Part shown: positions 13,153 to 13,203 of the stretch, piece after piece
Layout: each line of letters begins with the position of its first letter
Numbering within the stretch: the first letter of the stretch is position 1
Assembly (NCBI GenBank): GCA_910588415.1
Contig: CAJUPK010000017.1
Span: 11,400 to 24,602 of the forward strand
Reading direction: 5' to 3'
Length of the DNA: 13,203 bases
Source: an uncultured Oscillospiraceae bacterium
Lineage (GTDB): Bacteria > Bacillota > Clostridia > Oscillospirales > Acutalibacteraceae
The notes under the pieces: generated by a model
Database searches by the model: none
The model's input: only the letters and a program-made list of their open reading frames with translations
What the model was told of the DNA's origin: nothing
Made by a program: the position numbers and the translations under genes

Positions 13153-13203
13153 ATAGTGTCTACATGAGTTAAGCACGAATAGCAGCCCAAATAGCGATAC
13201 AAC

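Noticed and set aside
1..13203. CRISPR array or insertion sequence
   Set aside because: No regularly spaced repeat units with unique spacers and no transposase with terminal inverted repeats were seen on either strand.

Overview
The window reads as a chromosomal segment of a GC-rich, gut-type member of the Firmicutes, class Clostridia (most like Oscillospiraceae/Ruminococcaceae). This is inferred from strong AGGAGG-type ribosome binding sites, TTGACA/TATAAT promoters, a CCA-encoding tRNA-Arg and the protein families present. No taxonomic marker gene is in view, so the assignment is tentative.

Region 1 (1-4903) is host backbone. A promoter at 129-157 leads into a glycogen phosphorylase (glgP, 257-2695). 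After a 155-bp gap with a strong hairpin comes a GH13 alpha-glucan hydrolase (2851-4785) without a signal peptide. Together they would degrade intracellular glycogen or maltodextrin: GlgP releases glucose-1-phosphate and the GH13 enzyme attacks the alpha-glucans that remain. The GH13 stop codon lies inside the -35 box of a consensus promoter for tRNA-Arg(ACG) at 4827-4903.

Region 2 (4858-13123) is an integrated mobile element. It is bounded by a perfect 49-bp direct repeat: one copy is the 3' end of the tRNA gene (attL) and the other lies at 13075-13123 (attR). One repeat unit is 8,217 bp. Repeats of the type GAGTTCAAC at both ends look like integrase arm sites. From left to right the element carries a leftward repressor-integrase pair, a divergent control region with repeats, and a rightward operon: small HTH protein, excisionase-like protein, a tiny ORF, a D5-type primase/helicase broken by a frameshift, an iteron-flanked putative origin, a hairpin-rich region and a MobC-like ribbon-helix-helix protein. 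Then follow a cargo operon (XRE-type regulator plus ABC exporter half-transporter) and a leftward YafQ/RelB-type toxin-antitoxin pair near attR. There are no phage structural genes and no relaxase. It is best read as a small integrative mobilizable element that would depend on a helper for transfer, or as a satellite-like replicon, with a damaged replication gene.

Region 3 (13124-13203) is chromosome, or the start of another element. It holds a perfect 22-bp palindrome that resembles the tRNA terminator stem but lacks a T-tract.

The most noteworthy signals are the inverted iterons 3' of the D5 gene (SaPI-like layout), the hairpin cluster before mobC (possible oriT), the -1 type frameshift separating the D5 domains, the integrase arm repeats, and the element-supplied tRNA terminator.
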